This document shows positions 7,532 through 16,012 of a stretch of DNA of 54,552 nt, in pieces. The stretch comes from Gammaproteobacteria bacterium. Lineage in GTDB: Bacteria > Pseudomonadota > Gammaproteobacteria > Pseudomonadales > Azotimanducaceae. A program made the translations under genes and the position numbers. The notes beneath the pieces are model-generated. The model worked only from the letters and a program-made list of their open reading frames with translations. It did no database searches and was not told the DNA's origin. Within the stretch, counting starts at the first letter, position 1; each line of letters starts with the position of its first letter. The stretch is taken from contig PCCE01000009.1 of the NCBI GenBank assembly GCA_002731575.1, positions 6,749-61,300 on the forward strand, in the 5' to 3' direction.

Positions 7532-8092
7532 CTAGACTAGCCCGCGAGCTTTCAATTGCTGCCATTCCATGGCAAACCACGGGGTAGTGGGGGTTTGTTC
7601 GTCAGCGAGTATTGCGTCTACTTCGCTGGTGCTTAACCAGCGAACCTCGCTGACTTCTTCCGTATTGATGTTTGGCACGCCATCGAAGCTGCCCACATAA
7701 ACGGAACACAGTTCATGTTCTGTGCCCTGATCTTCAAAATGTGCGGTGTATTCGAATTTGTAGACGAAGCGCATCGCGGTACTGAAACCAAGTTCTTCTT
7801 CACAGCGTCGGGCAACCGCCGCTTCCATGGTTTCGCCAACCCTTGGATGGGAGCAGCAGGAGTTGGTCCAGTACTCGCCCCAAAGCGGTTTGTTCGCAGA
7901 ACGTCGATGCACCAGCAACTTTTGTTCTGCATTGAAGATGAACAACGAAAAAGCGCGATGTAAAATACCGCCGCCACGGTGGCAATCGATCTTGCTCATT
8001 TCACCAATCGCTTCGTCGTCGCCATTCACCAGAATTAGCGGTTCGGTGTCAAAGGAAACAATTTCGGCTCTGGAACTTTGGGAATCGGTCAT
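7532..8092 (-). CDS. idi: Isopentenyl-diphosphate delta-isomerase, type 1
   Basis: 186-residue Nudix-fold enzyme interconverting isopentenyl and dimethylallyl diphosphate, the two building blocks of isoprenoids. Active-site features are visible: the Cys in TNSCCSHP (C80) and the Glu pair in EHELC (E125, E127). The metal-binding CHRGGGILHRAFS segment of type 1 enzymes lies at 37-50. Length matches bacterial Idi. It lies alone on the minus strand between the crotonase and an alpha/beta hydrolase. Its upstream region carries three imperfect 17-base repeats running into the start codon. Confidence 0.93.
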   Translation of the reverse strand: MTDSQSSRAEIVSFDTEPLILVNGDDEAIGEMSKIDCHRGGGILHRAFSLFIFNAEQKLLVHRRSANKPLWGEYWTNSCCSHPRVGETMEAAVARRCEEELGFSTAMRFVYKFEYTAHFEDQGTEHELCSVYVGSFDGVPNINTEEVSEVRWLSTSEVDAILADEQTPTTPWFAMEWQQLKARGLV

Positions 8093-8142
8093 ATTTGTCC
8101 GTCGGTTATATTTGTCTATTGGTCTTGTTTGTCTGTGGCATG
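8092..8142. repeat. Three imperfect 17-bp tandem repeats in the idi leader
   Basis: Three head-to-tail copies (8092-8108, 8109-8125, 8126-8142) share the core TRTTTGTC. On the minus strand this puts GACAAA(T/C)A every 17 bases just before the idi ATG, the last copy forming the sequence at the start codon. No known element is recognised. Confidence 0.6.
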
Positions 8143-8281
8143 GATTACTCAGATGCCTGAAGGCTGCGCCAGTTTAGCTAAAAGCTGTTTCACCTTGGCA
8201 CTACATTTGAGCACCTATTCTTGACAGTTGAGTAGCGTTAAGCAATTCCCTGCCCGGGTTCAGTACAAAAGAGAAGCAACA

Positions 8282-9160
8282 ATGTCTCAATCACCCCGAC
8301 AGCACACGATTCAGTACCCCGACGTAGAGCTCTGTGTCTTTGAGTGGGGGCGCCCCGGCGGACAACAGGTACTGCTGGTGCATGCAACCGGTTTCCACGC
8401 CCGCTGTTGGGATCAAGTGGTGGCTAAGCTGCCGGAGGACTGGCATATCTATGCCGTCGATATGCGCGGACACGGTCGCTCAGCAAATACAGAACCTTTC
8501 ACTTGGGAGCAATTTGGTAAGGATTTGCTGCGGGTTTGCCAAACCCTAGATTTACATGATGCCATCGGCGTAGGACATTCTATGGGCGGACACTGTGTGA
8601 CTCATGCGGCAGGTCACGATGCGAAGTTCTTTAAGCACCTGTTATTGATTGATCCGGTGATTTTTGCGCCAGATCTGTATCAAGAGCGTAACCATCAACA
8701 ATTCGCTTCAGTACACGATCACCCAGTGGCACGGCGTCGGGCACACTTTTCTTCGGTAGCTGAAATGCGAGAGCGTTTTGCAGACCGCATGCCCTACAAA
8801 ATTTGGCAGCCTTCAGTATTCGACGACTATTGCGAGTTTGGACTGCTGCCTGCAACGGACGGTGAGGGCTTCGACTTGGCCTGCCCTGGCTATGTGGAAG
8901 CTTCCATTTACATGGGAAATTTCGATGCCAATCTTTACACGCTGATTCCAAAGGTTCAGGTGCCCGTGGTAGTTATGCGGGCAAATCCGCGGGACCCTGA
9001 TAGCCAAGAGATGGACTTTTCCGCTTCCCCTACATGGCCTGAGCTGGCAACCCAATTCCCTCGGGGTCAGGATGTGCACCTGCCGGATTTGACGCACTTT
9101 ATCGCGATGCAAGATACCCAACTGGTAGCAGACTTTATTCGCGCTGGCGCTGACTCGTGA
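8282..9160 (+). CDS. Alpha/beta hydrolase
   Basis: 292-residue alpha/beta-hydrolase-fold protein. The nucleophile elbow is GHSMGG, preceded by the oxyanion-region HATGFHARCWD and the DMRGHGRS strand-loop typical of the fold. The C-terminal LTHFIAMQ supplies the probable catalytic His. There is no signal peptide, so it acts in the cytoplasm on an ester, thioester or C-C bond that cannot be specified. I prefer the ATG at 8282 (AGAG site, family-like N-terminus) over an in-frame TTG at 8228. It is followed after 73 bases by an LLM oxidoreductase in the same direction, a likely operon. Confidence 0.87.
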   Translation: MSQSPRQHTIQYPDVELCVFEWGRPGGQQVLLVHATGFHARCWDQVVAKLPEDWHIYAVDMRGHGRSANTEPFTWEQFGKDLLRVCQTLDLHDAIGVGHSMGGHCVTHAAGHDAKFFKHLLLIDPVIFAPDLYQERNHQQFASVHDHPVARRRAHFSSVAEMRERFADRMPYKIWQPSVFDDYCEFGLLPATDGEGFDLACPGYVEASIYMGNFDANLYTLIPKVQVPVVVMRANPRDPDSQEMDFSASPTWPELATQFPRGQDVHLPDLTHFIAMQDTQLVADFIRAGADS

Positions 9161-9233
9161 TACAAACAGTGGCGAAGCGCTGACGGTGAACGCCGTTGGC
9201 CAAAGTTAGTATGGGCAAGGTTAGGGAGACCTG

Positions 9234-10094
9234 ATGAAAATCAGTGTTGCTATGGCTTTCAATGAATTCACGCCACCGGCCTTTATCAAGCAGGCAGTAC
9301 AGTTGGCGGAGGCCAAGGGTGTCTACGGTATTTGGGTGCCGGAACATGTGCTGTTTTTCCCAGATTACGCGTCAACTTACCCTTACTCAGACAGCGGTCG
9401 CATGCCCGGTGATCCTGAGGGGCTGCTAGACCCGTTCACCGCGCTGACATTTATTGCCGCGCATACCGAGCGTGTGCGGCTGGGTACCGGCATCTGCTTG
9501 GTACCGCAACGCCAGCCTGTGTATACGGCCAAAATGGTAGCCGATCTGGACTACCTCTCCGGTGGACGCGTGGATTTTGGTGTGGGCATCGGCTGGCTTA
9601 AAGAAGAGTTCGAAAGCCTTGGAATGGACTTCGCCAGTCGCGCGCCGCGCACGGAAGAATATCTGCTTGCTATGAAGGCGCTATGGTCTGACGGTTTAGC
9701 CGAATTTAGCGGACAAACGCTGACGCTCAAGCCCTGTCACTTTAATCCCAAGCCGGTGCAGCGGCCTCATCCGCCCATTATTTTTGGCGGCGAGTCCGTT
9801 CCGGCAATGCGCCGGGTCGCGCGTTTAGGCGACGGTTGGTACGGCTACGATTTGACCCCTGCTGAACTGGGCGCGCGGCTGCGGGAGCTAGACGCGGCCA
9901 TGGCCGTCACCGGTCGCAGGCGCTCCGAGATTCAGATCATTGTTGGACCAAACCGTCATCCGGTTAACCCGCAAACCTTGGCCGAATATGCCGCCGAGGG
10001 TGCGGATCAGATAGTCGTGCCCGTGTTCGCCAGCAATATGGCAAAGCTTGAACAGCGGCTAGATGCGTTGATGGCGGTGCAGCCAGCGGCTTAA
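9234..10094 (+). CDS. LLM class flavin-dependent oxidoreductase (TIGR03619-like)
   Basis: 286-residue luciferase-like TIM-barrel oxidoreductase. Typical stretches are GIWVPEHVLF near the N-terminus, RVRLGTGICLVPQR, the loop YLSGGRVDFGVGIGWLKEEF and RPHPPIIFGGE. This subgroup is annotated as F420-dependent in actinobacteria, but many proteobacterial members probably use FMN; the sequence does not decide. A GGGAGA site precedes the ATG. It follows the alpha/beta hydrolase and converges with another enzyme of the same family only seven bases away, so the pair may oxidise or monooxygenate related substrates. Confidence 0.87.
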   Translation: MKISVAMAFNEFTPPAFIKQAVQLAEAKGVYGIWVPEHVLFFPDYASTYPYSDSGRMPGDPEGLLDPFTALTFIAAHTERVRLGTGICLVPQRQPVYTAKMVADLDYLSGGRVDFGVGIGWLKEEFESLGMDFASRAPRTEEYLLAMKALWSDGLAEFSGQTLTLKPCHFNPKPVQRPHPPIIFGGESVPAMRRVARLGDGWYGYDLTPAELGARLRELDAAMAVTGRRRSEIQIIVGPNRHPVNPQTLAEYAAEGADQIVVPVFASNMAKLEQRLDALMAVQPAA

Positions 10095-10101
10095 CTCTGC
10101 G

Positions 10102-10980
10102 TCAATCGGCAAGGGCTTTCTGGTACTCGGCAATACGCGCCAGATGTCCATCGACATTGGTCTCGCCTGCATTGTGCGTGGCTATGGCAAGGTGGGTGCA
10201 GCCCATGGCCTGCCACGCCTTGGCGTGTTTGACCCAGCGCTCGGGTCTGCCGCCTGCATATTGAGCTTGGGCCTGAATACCGAAGTCCTCCATGCTTTTG
10301 CCCACGGCTTCTCGGCCGCTCTTTATTTGGTCGATGCAGGCTTGTGCCTTTTCATTTGCGCCCATAAGTGGAATCCAACCGTCACCTAACTTGGCGCAGC
10401 GATCTAACAGCGCCGGGGCTGAACCACCGAACCATATCGGTATGTCCTTGCTCGGTCTGGGTAAGATGCTGGCTTTGTCGATGCGGTGAAACTCGCCGTG
10501 ATAGTCCAGCGAATCTTCGCTCCAGAGTCGGCGCATAAGCTCTACCTGTTCGCTCTGGCGACGTCCTCGGTTGCGGAACTCTTCGTTCAGACCAATGTAT
10601 TCCAACTCGTTCCAGCCAACGCCAATACCCAGCGTGAAGCGGTTGTTTGACAGCAGGGCAACCTGTGCCGCTTGCTTAGCGGCAAGAACAGTTTGGCGCT
10701 GTGGCAGAATCATGATGGTAGTAATCATCTCCAGTCGCTCGGTGACGGCGGCGATAAAGGCGAAGGTCGTCAGTGGTTCGTGGAAGGCAACGTCTTTGTC
10801 GTAGGGTCCGCGAAAGCCGCCTTCGCGGTCTGGGTCTGCGCCAAGTACGTGGTCATAGATCAACAGGTGGGAAATACCCAGCGCTTCGACGCCTTGGGCA
10901 AACGCCTTAATGTCATCGGGATTGGTGCCGATTTCGTTGTGCGGGAATACTGCTCCCAGCTGCATGCCGTTTAGATCCAT
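10102..10980 (-). CDS. LLM class flavin-dependent oxidoreductase (TIGR03619-like)
   Basis: 292-residue luciferase-like oxidoreductase, a distant paralogue of the convergent neighbour. Recognised from ISHLLIYDHVLGAD, RLEMITTIMILPQRQ, the NNRFTLGIGVGWNELEY loop and DIPIWFGGSAPALLDR. A GGGAGAGGG site lies just before the ATG at 10980, supporting this start over Met6. Cofactor could be F420 or FMN; no F420 biosynthesis gene is visible in the window. Substrate unknown. Confidence 0.87.
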   Translation of the reverse strand: MDLNGMQLGAVFPHNEIGTNPDDIKAFAQGVEALGISHLLIYDHVLGADPDREGGFRGPYDKDVAFHEPLTTFAFIAAVTERLEMITTIMILPQRQTVLAAKQAAQVALLSNNRFTLGIGVGWNELEYIGLNEEFRNRGRRQSEQVELMRRLWSEDSLDYHGEFHRIDKASILPRPSKDIPIWFGGSAPALLDRCAKLGDGWIPLMGANEKAQACIDQIKSGREAVGKSMEDFGIQAQAQYAGGRPERWVKHAKAWQAMGCTHLAIATHNAGETNVDGHLARIAEYQKALAD

Positions 10981-11096
10981 AACCCTCTCCCTCTGCTGTT
11001 AACTGTGGTTACCGCTGCATTTTCCATGAGGAGGATTCGGCAACGCTTTCACAAAGCGGTTAGTATACCGCCCTGTTTTGATCAGAGCCCGAATAG

Positions 11097-14000
11097 ATGT
11101 CCGAAACCTCAGAAAACGGGGCGTTTTCCTTTGTTGCCATGGAGCATGAGATCCTCCAGCTGTGGGAGCAGACCGATGCCTTCAAGCAGTCGCTGACCAA
11201 GACCAAGGGAAAGCAACCCTTTATCTTTTATGACGGCCCGCCCTTTGCTACCGGGCTACCGCACCACGGTCACTTGGTCGCCAGCACCATAAAGGACATC
11301 GTACCCCGCTACTGGACCATGAAGGGGCGCTATGTAATGCGTCGTTTTGGCTGGGACTGTCACGGCCTGCCCATTGAGCACGAAATTGACAAGCAGTTAG
11401 GTATGTCGGCGCAGGATGCCGTGGCGAAGCTTGGGGTGGCTGGATACAACGATGAATGTCGGGCCATTGTGCAGCGCTACGTTAAAGAGTGGCGGCATAC
11501 GGTGACCCGAATTGGGCGCTGGATCGATTTCGATGATGACTACAAGACCATGGACACTTGGTACATGGAGTCCACTTGGCGGGTGTTTAAACAGCTTTGG
11601 GACAAGGGCCTGATCTATCAGGGTGTGAAAGTGGTGCCTTTATCCACTGCCTTGGGTACGCCGCTGGCGAATTTTGAGGCCACCTCTAACTATCAGGATG
11701 TGCAAGACCCTGCGGTTACCGTGTTGCTGAAACTGCGAGACGAAGACGCTTACCTAGCCATCTGGACCACGACACCTTGGACGTTGCCTTCCAACCTAGC
11801 CGTTTGTGTTGGCGCCGAGATCGACTACCAGTTGGTTCAAGACGGCGACAAGCGAATTTATCTTGCTAAGGAGCGTGTCAGTCATTACCTAGACGATGCG
11901 CCCGAGGTGGTAAAAGAGCTTAAAGGTGCTGAGTTGGTTGGCCGGATGTATGAACCGATTTTTCCTTACTTCGCTGATCAAACCGAGTTAGGTGCCTTTG
12001 TCGTAGTCAGTGACGACTATGTTTCAACTGATAGCGGCACCGGTCTAGTGCATCAGGCTCCTGCATTCGGTGAGGACGATAATCGGGTGCTCAAGGCTCA
12101 CGGCATCGAGGCCTTGGTATGTCCTGTCACGCTGAGCGGTACGTTTACCGACGAGGTGCCAGATTTCGCGGGCCAGCATGTGAAGGATGCTGATAAGGGC
12201 ATTATCGCCCTGCTGAAAAGTGCTGGCAGTCTCTATCGCCAAGAAGTGATACAGCACAGTTATCCCTACTGTTATCGGTCGAATACGCCACTGATCTATC
12301 GCGCGATTCCTTCTTGGTACGTGCGCGTAACCGCCATTAAGGACAAGCTGATTGCTGCCAATGAGCAAATCAAATGGGTGCCCGAGCATATTAAGGAGGG
12401 GCGTTTCGGTAAGTGGCTAGAGGGCGCCATTGATTGGGCCGTGTCGCGTAACCGGGTTTGGGGTACACCGTTACCCGTGTGGATTAATGATGTTACCGGT
12501 AATGCCCTGTGTGTGGGTTCTGTTGCTGAGTTGGAACAGTACAGTGGTGTCAGGGTAACCGACCTGCACCGCGAGCATGTTGATGGGTTGGAATTTTCTG
12601 TTGCAGGCGAGGAGGGCGTATATCGCCGCATAGAGGAAGTCCTCGATTGCTGGTTCGAGTCCGGCTCCATGCCCTATGCCCAACTGCACTACCCCTTTGT
12701 CAACGAAGAGGTCTTTGCTGCCGGGTTTCCAGCGGAATTTATTGCCGAGGGCTTGGATCAGACCCGGGGCTGGTTTTATACCCTGACTGTGCTCGGTGCC
12801 GCGTTGTTCGATAAACCAGCTTTTCGCAACGTCATAGTGAACGGCATGGTCATGGCCGAAGACGGCAAGAAGATGTCGAAGAGCTTGCGCAACTACACGC
12901 CGCCAGATGAATTGATGGAGGCCTATGGTGCAGATGCCCTGCGGCTCTATGCCATCAACTCCGGCTTGGTTAAGGGCGAGGAGCAACGCTTCGCTGATGC
13001 CGGGGTGCGTGACATGGTGCGACGGGCGCTGTTGCCTTGGTACAACGCGTTTTCCTTCCTGCGTACCTATGCGGCTATTGACAACTGGTCGCCGGACAAA
13101 GGCCTGCATGCGGGCGATAACGTCTTAGATCAGTGGCTCTTGTCCCGCCTGCAAACGCTGAAAAACAATGTGGCTCGTGAGATGGAGGCTTACCGTCTAT
13201 ACAACGTGGTGCCAGCCTTATTTGGCTTTATTGAAGATCTGACCAATTGGTATATTCGCCTGAACCGTGGCCGGTTTTGGGGCGAGGATATTACGCCGGA
13301 CAAAGTCGCCGCCTACAGCACGCTATATGAAGTGCTGTTAGAGCTGTCAAAGTTGATGGCTCCCTTTGCACCGTTTTTATCTGAGTATTTATATCAGCAG
13401 TTGGAAACCCTCGCTGACCGCCCAGCATCACCGAGTTCTGTGCATCTATGCGACTACCCGCTAGCAGAGCCAGACTTGATTCAACCGAATTTAGAAACCG
13501 CCGTAGACCGCATGCAGCAGGTGATTTTGCTGGGCCGACAAAAACGCGAAGAAGTGAAGATTGGGCTGCGCACCCCGTTAGCGAAGCTCACCATTATCCA
13601 CCGCGACGAAACCCTGCTCAGTGATATGCGCCTGCTAGAAGGCTATTTGCGCGATGAACTGAATGTGCTGGTCATTGAGTACAGTACCGATGAGTCGGCC
13701 TATATCGACTTGCAGGCCAAGCCGAACTTTCCGCTATTGGGTAAGAGACTGGGCAAACGCATGAAAGGCTATGCACAGCAGATTGCACAGTTAGATGGCG
13801 CGCAGATTGCCCAACTGCAAAGCCATGGAAAAATCGCGTTAGCGGTGGATGGCGCGACCGAGCTCTTTAGTGCTGAAGAAATTGAGATTAAACAACAGGC
13901 CAAGGTGGGAACGAATACCATGTCTAACAGCCAGATCAGCGTTGATTTGGACTGCGAGCTAACCCCACAGCTGATCCGCAGCGGTTACGCGCGGGAGGTG

Positions 14001-14231
14001 GTGAATCGTATCCAGCGCGAGCGCAAGGAACGCGGGTTCGCGGTCAGTGATCGCATCGGGGTCGCTCTGTATGCCGAAGGGGAACTAGCTCAAGCAATTG
14101 CCGAGCATCGGGACTACATTATGGGTGAAACCCTTTGCCTACAAATGGACGCAACAGCTGCGGCCCAACCGGTGGCCTCTGAGGTTGATGGCCAAGTCTT
14201 TAGCTTCGACCTTGAGTTGGCCGATGCTTAG
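11097..14231 (+). CDS. ileS: Isoleucyl-tRNA synthetase, eukaryotic-like (IleRS2) type
   Basis: 1044-residue class I aminoacyl-tRNA synthetase charging tRNA-Ile. The HIGH motif is HHGH at residues 56-59, following YDGPPFATGLP; the KMSKS motif lies near residue 592; an editing domain with the TTPWTLPSNLAVCVG stretch lies between. The overall pattern (FIFYDGPPFATGLPHHGHL start, DCHGLPIEHEIDK, long anticodon domain without a C-terminal zinc-binding cysteine cluster) is that of the eukaryote-like IleRS2 clade, not of the usual gammaproteobacterial enzyme found between ribF and lspA. IleRS2 enzymes are generally tolerant of mupirocin. The canonical H-x-G-H order is kept. The gene stands alone between an LLM enzyme and the Rieske gene. 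Whether a type 1 copy exists elsewhere cannot be seen. Confidence 0.93.
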   Translation: MSETSENGAFSFVAMEHEILQLWEQTDAFKQSLTKTKGKQPFIFYDGPPFATGLPHHGHLVASTIKDIVPRYWTMKGRYVMRRFGWDCHGLPIEHEIDKQLGMSAQDAVAKLGVAGYNDECRAIVQRYVKEWRHTVTRIGRWIDFDDDYKTMDTWYMESTWRVFKQLWDKGLIYQGVKVVPLSTALGTPLANFEATSNYQDVQDPAVTVLLKLRDEDAYLAIWTTTPWTLPSNLAVCVGAEIDYQLVQDGDKRIYLAKERVSHYLDDAPEVVKELKGAELVGRMYEPIFPYFADQTELGAFVVVSDDYVSTDSGTGLVHQAPAFGEDDNRVLKAHGIEALVCPVTLSGTFTDEVPDFAGQHVKDADKGIIALLKSAGSLYRQEVIQHSYPYCYRSNTPLIYRAIPSWYVRVTAIKDKLIAANEQIKWVPEHIKEGRFGKWLEGAIDWAVSRNRVWGTPLPVWINDVTGNALCVGSVAELEQYSGVRVTDLHREHVDGLEFSVAGEEGVYRRIEEVLDCWFESGSMPYAQLHYPFVNEEVFAAGFPAEFIAEGLDQTRGWFYTLTVLGAALFDKPAFRNVIVNGMVMAEDGKKMSKSLRNYTPPDELMEAYGADALRLYAINSGLVKGEEQRFADAGVRDMVRRALLPWYNAFSFLRTYAAIDNWSPDKGLHAGDNVLDQWLLSRLQTLKNNVAREMEAYRLYNVVPALFGFIEDLTNWYIRLNRGRFWGEDITPDKVAAYSTLYEVLLELSKLMAPFAPFLSEYLYQQLETLADRPASPSSVHLCDYPLAEPDLIQPNLETAVDRMQQVILLGRQKREEVKIGLRTPLAKLTIIHRDETLLSDMRLLEGYLRDELNVLVIEYSTDESAYIDLQAKPNFPLLGKRLGKRMKGYAQQIAQLDGAQIAQLQSHGKIALAVDGATELFSAEEIEIKQQAKVGTNTMSNSQISVDLDCELTPQLIRSGYAREVVNRIQRERKERGFAVSDRIGVALYAEGELAQAIAEHRDYIMGETLCLQMDATAAAQPVASEVDGQVFSFDLELADA

Positions 14232-14264
14232 GGTTACGGGACACTGGGGTTCGGGTCTCTAGTA

Positions 14265-15155
14265 ATGAAGCACGAGTTTGTTCCCGCATCCGCTGACAGC
14301 CGACTGGATCATGTGGGCAGCTATCGCCGTCGCCTGCCGGTCAGTCTGGACCGGATGTACGAAAATGCGCTGGATTGGCAGCACCTGCAGTATTTGCACA
14401 GCAGCAGCTTTGGCAGCATAGACTGTGAGAGCGCGGGAGCTTGGGGCTGGCGCGCAAAAATCACGGCGGACAACCCAGAGGATAATACTGGGGATAGTGC
14501 TGGGGGCAGTGCTGGGGATAGGAATGAGAATGGCCAAAGCAGCACGCTGGAGCTGCGATTGGATCGAGAGGCGCGCCGCTGGATTACCCGCAATCTGGCT
14601 GGGCCAAACGGTGGTGCAGAAATTTGGACCCATGTATTTGTTGTTGCCGAGCGCACCTTGGACATTGTCGTCGATTTTTTTGTACCTGACGTGCCTGCCC
14701 AGGCTCGGGACAAAGTCGGCATGGCCTATGCCAAGGCCTATGATCTGCTCTACGACGAAGACGTGCAGATGATGACCGAGCGTCAGCGGCAACTGGATCA
14801 ACGCCTAGATGGTGTAGATGAAGACGAAGTTTGTCCGTTGGGCAGGGCCCGCGATCTTCAGCTGCCGGTGCAGGTCACCATGTCGGGTCGAAACTTTGTG
14901 GTCAATACAGTCGTTGAGGATACCGCCGCAGCAACAATGGGCAATTGGGTCGTCTATCCTGCCCAGTGTCCACATCAGTTGGGTCCATTGCATGCCGAAC
15001 CGTTAATCGCGGGCACAGTACGCTGCCCTTGGCACGGCTACGTATTCGATGTTGAGACCGGTAACTGTGTGAGTGGTAGCCAGTGCCGCCTTGGGCGGGT
15101 GCCCTTGGTGATACATGATGGCGAAGATATCGAGTTGCGCTGGCAGCGGGCCTAG
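14265..15155 (+). CDS. Rieske oxygenase-like protein with catalytic motif before the Rieske domain
   Basis: 296-residue protein with the parts of a Rieske non-haem iron oxygenase in reversed order. Residues 34-45 fit the mononuclear-iron motif N-x2-D-x2-H-x4-H exactly (N34, D37, H40, H45) and are followed by SSSFG, as in ring-hydroxylating oxygenases. The stretch YDEDVQMMTERQRQ (163-176) resembles the segment holding the third iron ligand (D164 or D166). Only then comes a [2Fe-2S] Rieske site: C235-P-H237, 16 residues, C254-P-W-H257. Normally the Rieske domain is N-terminal. A low-complexity DNTGDSAGGSAGD linker lies at 73-85. It follows ileS after 33 bases and converges with a crotonase, overlapping it by four bases. 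The reaction is unknown. Confidence 0.8.
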   Translation: MKHEFVPASADSRLDHVGSYRRRLPVSLDRMYENALDWQHLQYLHSSSFGSIDCESAGAWGWRAKITADNPEDNTGDSAGGSAGDRNENGQSSTLELRLDREARRWITRNLAGPNGGAEIWTHVFVVAERTLDIVVDFFVPDVPAQARDKVGMAYAKAYDLLYDEDVQMMTERQRQLDQRLDGVDEDEVCPLGRARDLQLPVQVTMSGRNFVVNTVVEDTAAATMGNWVVYPAQCPHQLGPLHAEPLIAGTVRCPWHGYVFDVETGNCVSGSQCRLGRVPLVIHDGEDIELRWQRA

Positions 15156-15955
15156 TTGCCAGTAAATTCAGGGTCCCGCTGATTGAGTTTGGCGGCAACA
15201 GCAGTGCGCCTGTCGTCGCTGCTGGCGCTTAACAAATACTGATCTGAGTCCATATGCATGATTGAGCTGCCCAATGCATAGGCCAGATGATTAGCTGATT
15301 GTTTGATCATTTGTGCTGCAATTGGCGGTTTGGCCGCATACTCCTTAGCCATTTCTTGTGCTTTGTCCATCAGCGCCTCATCTGTGGTGAGGTAATCGAG
15401 CACTCCCCAATCGTAGAGGGTCTGATCGCTAACGCGCTCCGCACCAACGACCAACCGCTTGGCTTTTGCGGGCCCTACAAGGGCAAGAATCAATGGCAGG
15501 CTTTTCCACATCAGGTTGATGCCAAGATCAACTTCGGGGTACTGCATAAAGGCGCTGTGGCTACCGACACGAAAGTCACAGGCCGTGGCCACGCAGGCGC
15601 CGCCGCCCATGGCCGCGCCGCGCCAAGCGGCAATGGTGATTTGATCCATGGCCAAAATTGCCTCGATGGCGCGTTGACCCATGCGCACCCAACGTCTGCG
15701 CTGTACCAGCGGCGCGTCAGCGGGTGCTCCAGAATCCTCTAGATCTGCGCCGGAGGAAAAGTGCTTACCGGCGCCGGTGATAATCACAACCCGCACATCG
15801 GCCAACTCGCGAAAACTTAGTGCGGCTCGCTCGAGCTCGGCTAAGTGACCCTGGCTTAGCGCATTGGCGCGCTCGGGACGAGACAGGGTAATAGTGGCAA
15901 TCGATCCGCTCTGGGAAATTCTAAGATGAGTATAGATATCTGATGCTCGCGTCAT
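15152..15955 (-). CDS. Enoyl-CoA hydratase/isomerase (crotonase) family protein
   Basis: 267-residue crotonase-fold enzyme. Oxyanion-hole segments are AGKHFSSGADLEDS (near 60-75) and WRGAAMGGGACVATACDF (near 113-130). As in the other crotonase of the window, the first catalytic Glu of enoyl-CoA hydratase is missing (GGACVA), while the second survives in YPEVDLG. The first strands (IATITLSRPERANALS) are typical. Its gene ends four bases inside the convergent Rieske gene. The candidate small RNA terminates about 60 bases upstream of its start on the same strand, so it probably has its own weak promoter or depends on read-through. Substrate unknown. Confidence 0.87.
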   Translation of the reverse strand: MTRASDIYTHLRISQSGSIATITLSRPERANALSQGHLAELERAALSFRELADVRVVIITGAGKHFSSGADLEDSGAPADAPLVQRRRWVRMGQRAIEAILAMDQITIAAWRGAAMGGGACVATACDFRVGSHSAFMQYPEVDLGINLMWKSLPLILALVGPAKAKRLVVGAERVSDQTLYDWGVLDYLTTDEALMDKAQEMAKEYAAKPPIAAQMIKQSANHLAYALGSSIMHMDSDQYLLSASSDDRRTAVAAKLNQRDPEFTGN

Positions 15956-16012
15956 GGCTCCATCTTACGTCGAGCAGGACAGGGTGCAATGGCAAGGCGC
16001 GTAAAAAACAGC

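Noticed and set aside
12471..13109. 212-codon minus-strand frame within ileS
   Set aside because: Lies wholly inside the synthetase gene and lacks any recognisable motif or ribosome-binding site.
14480..14525. Short GATAGTGCTGGGG-like repeats inside the Rieske gene
   Set aside because: They encode a Gly/Asp/Ser linker in the frame of the gene; treated as a low-complexity linker, not a separate repeat element.
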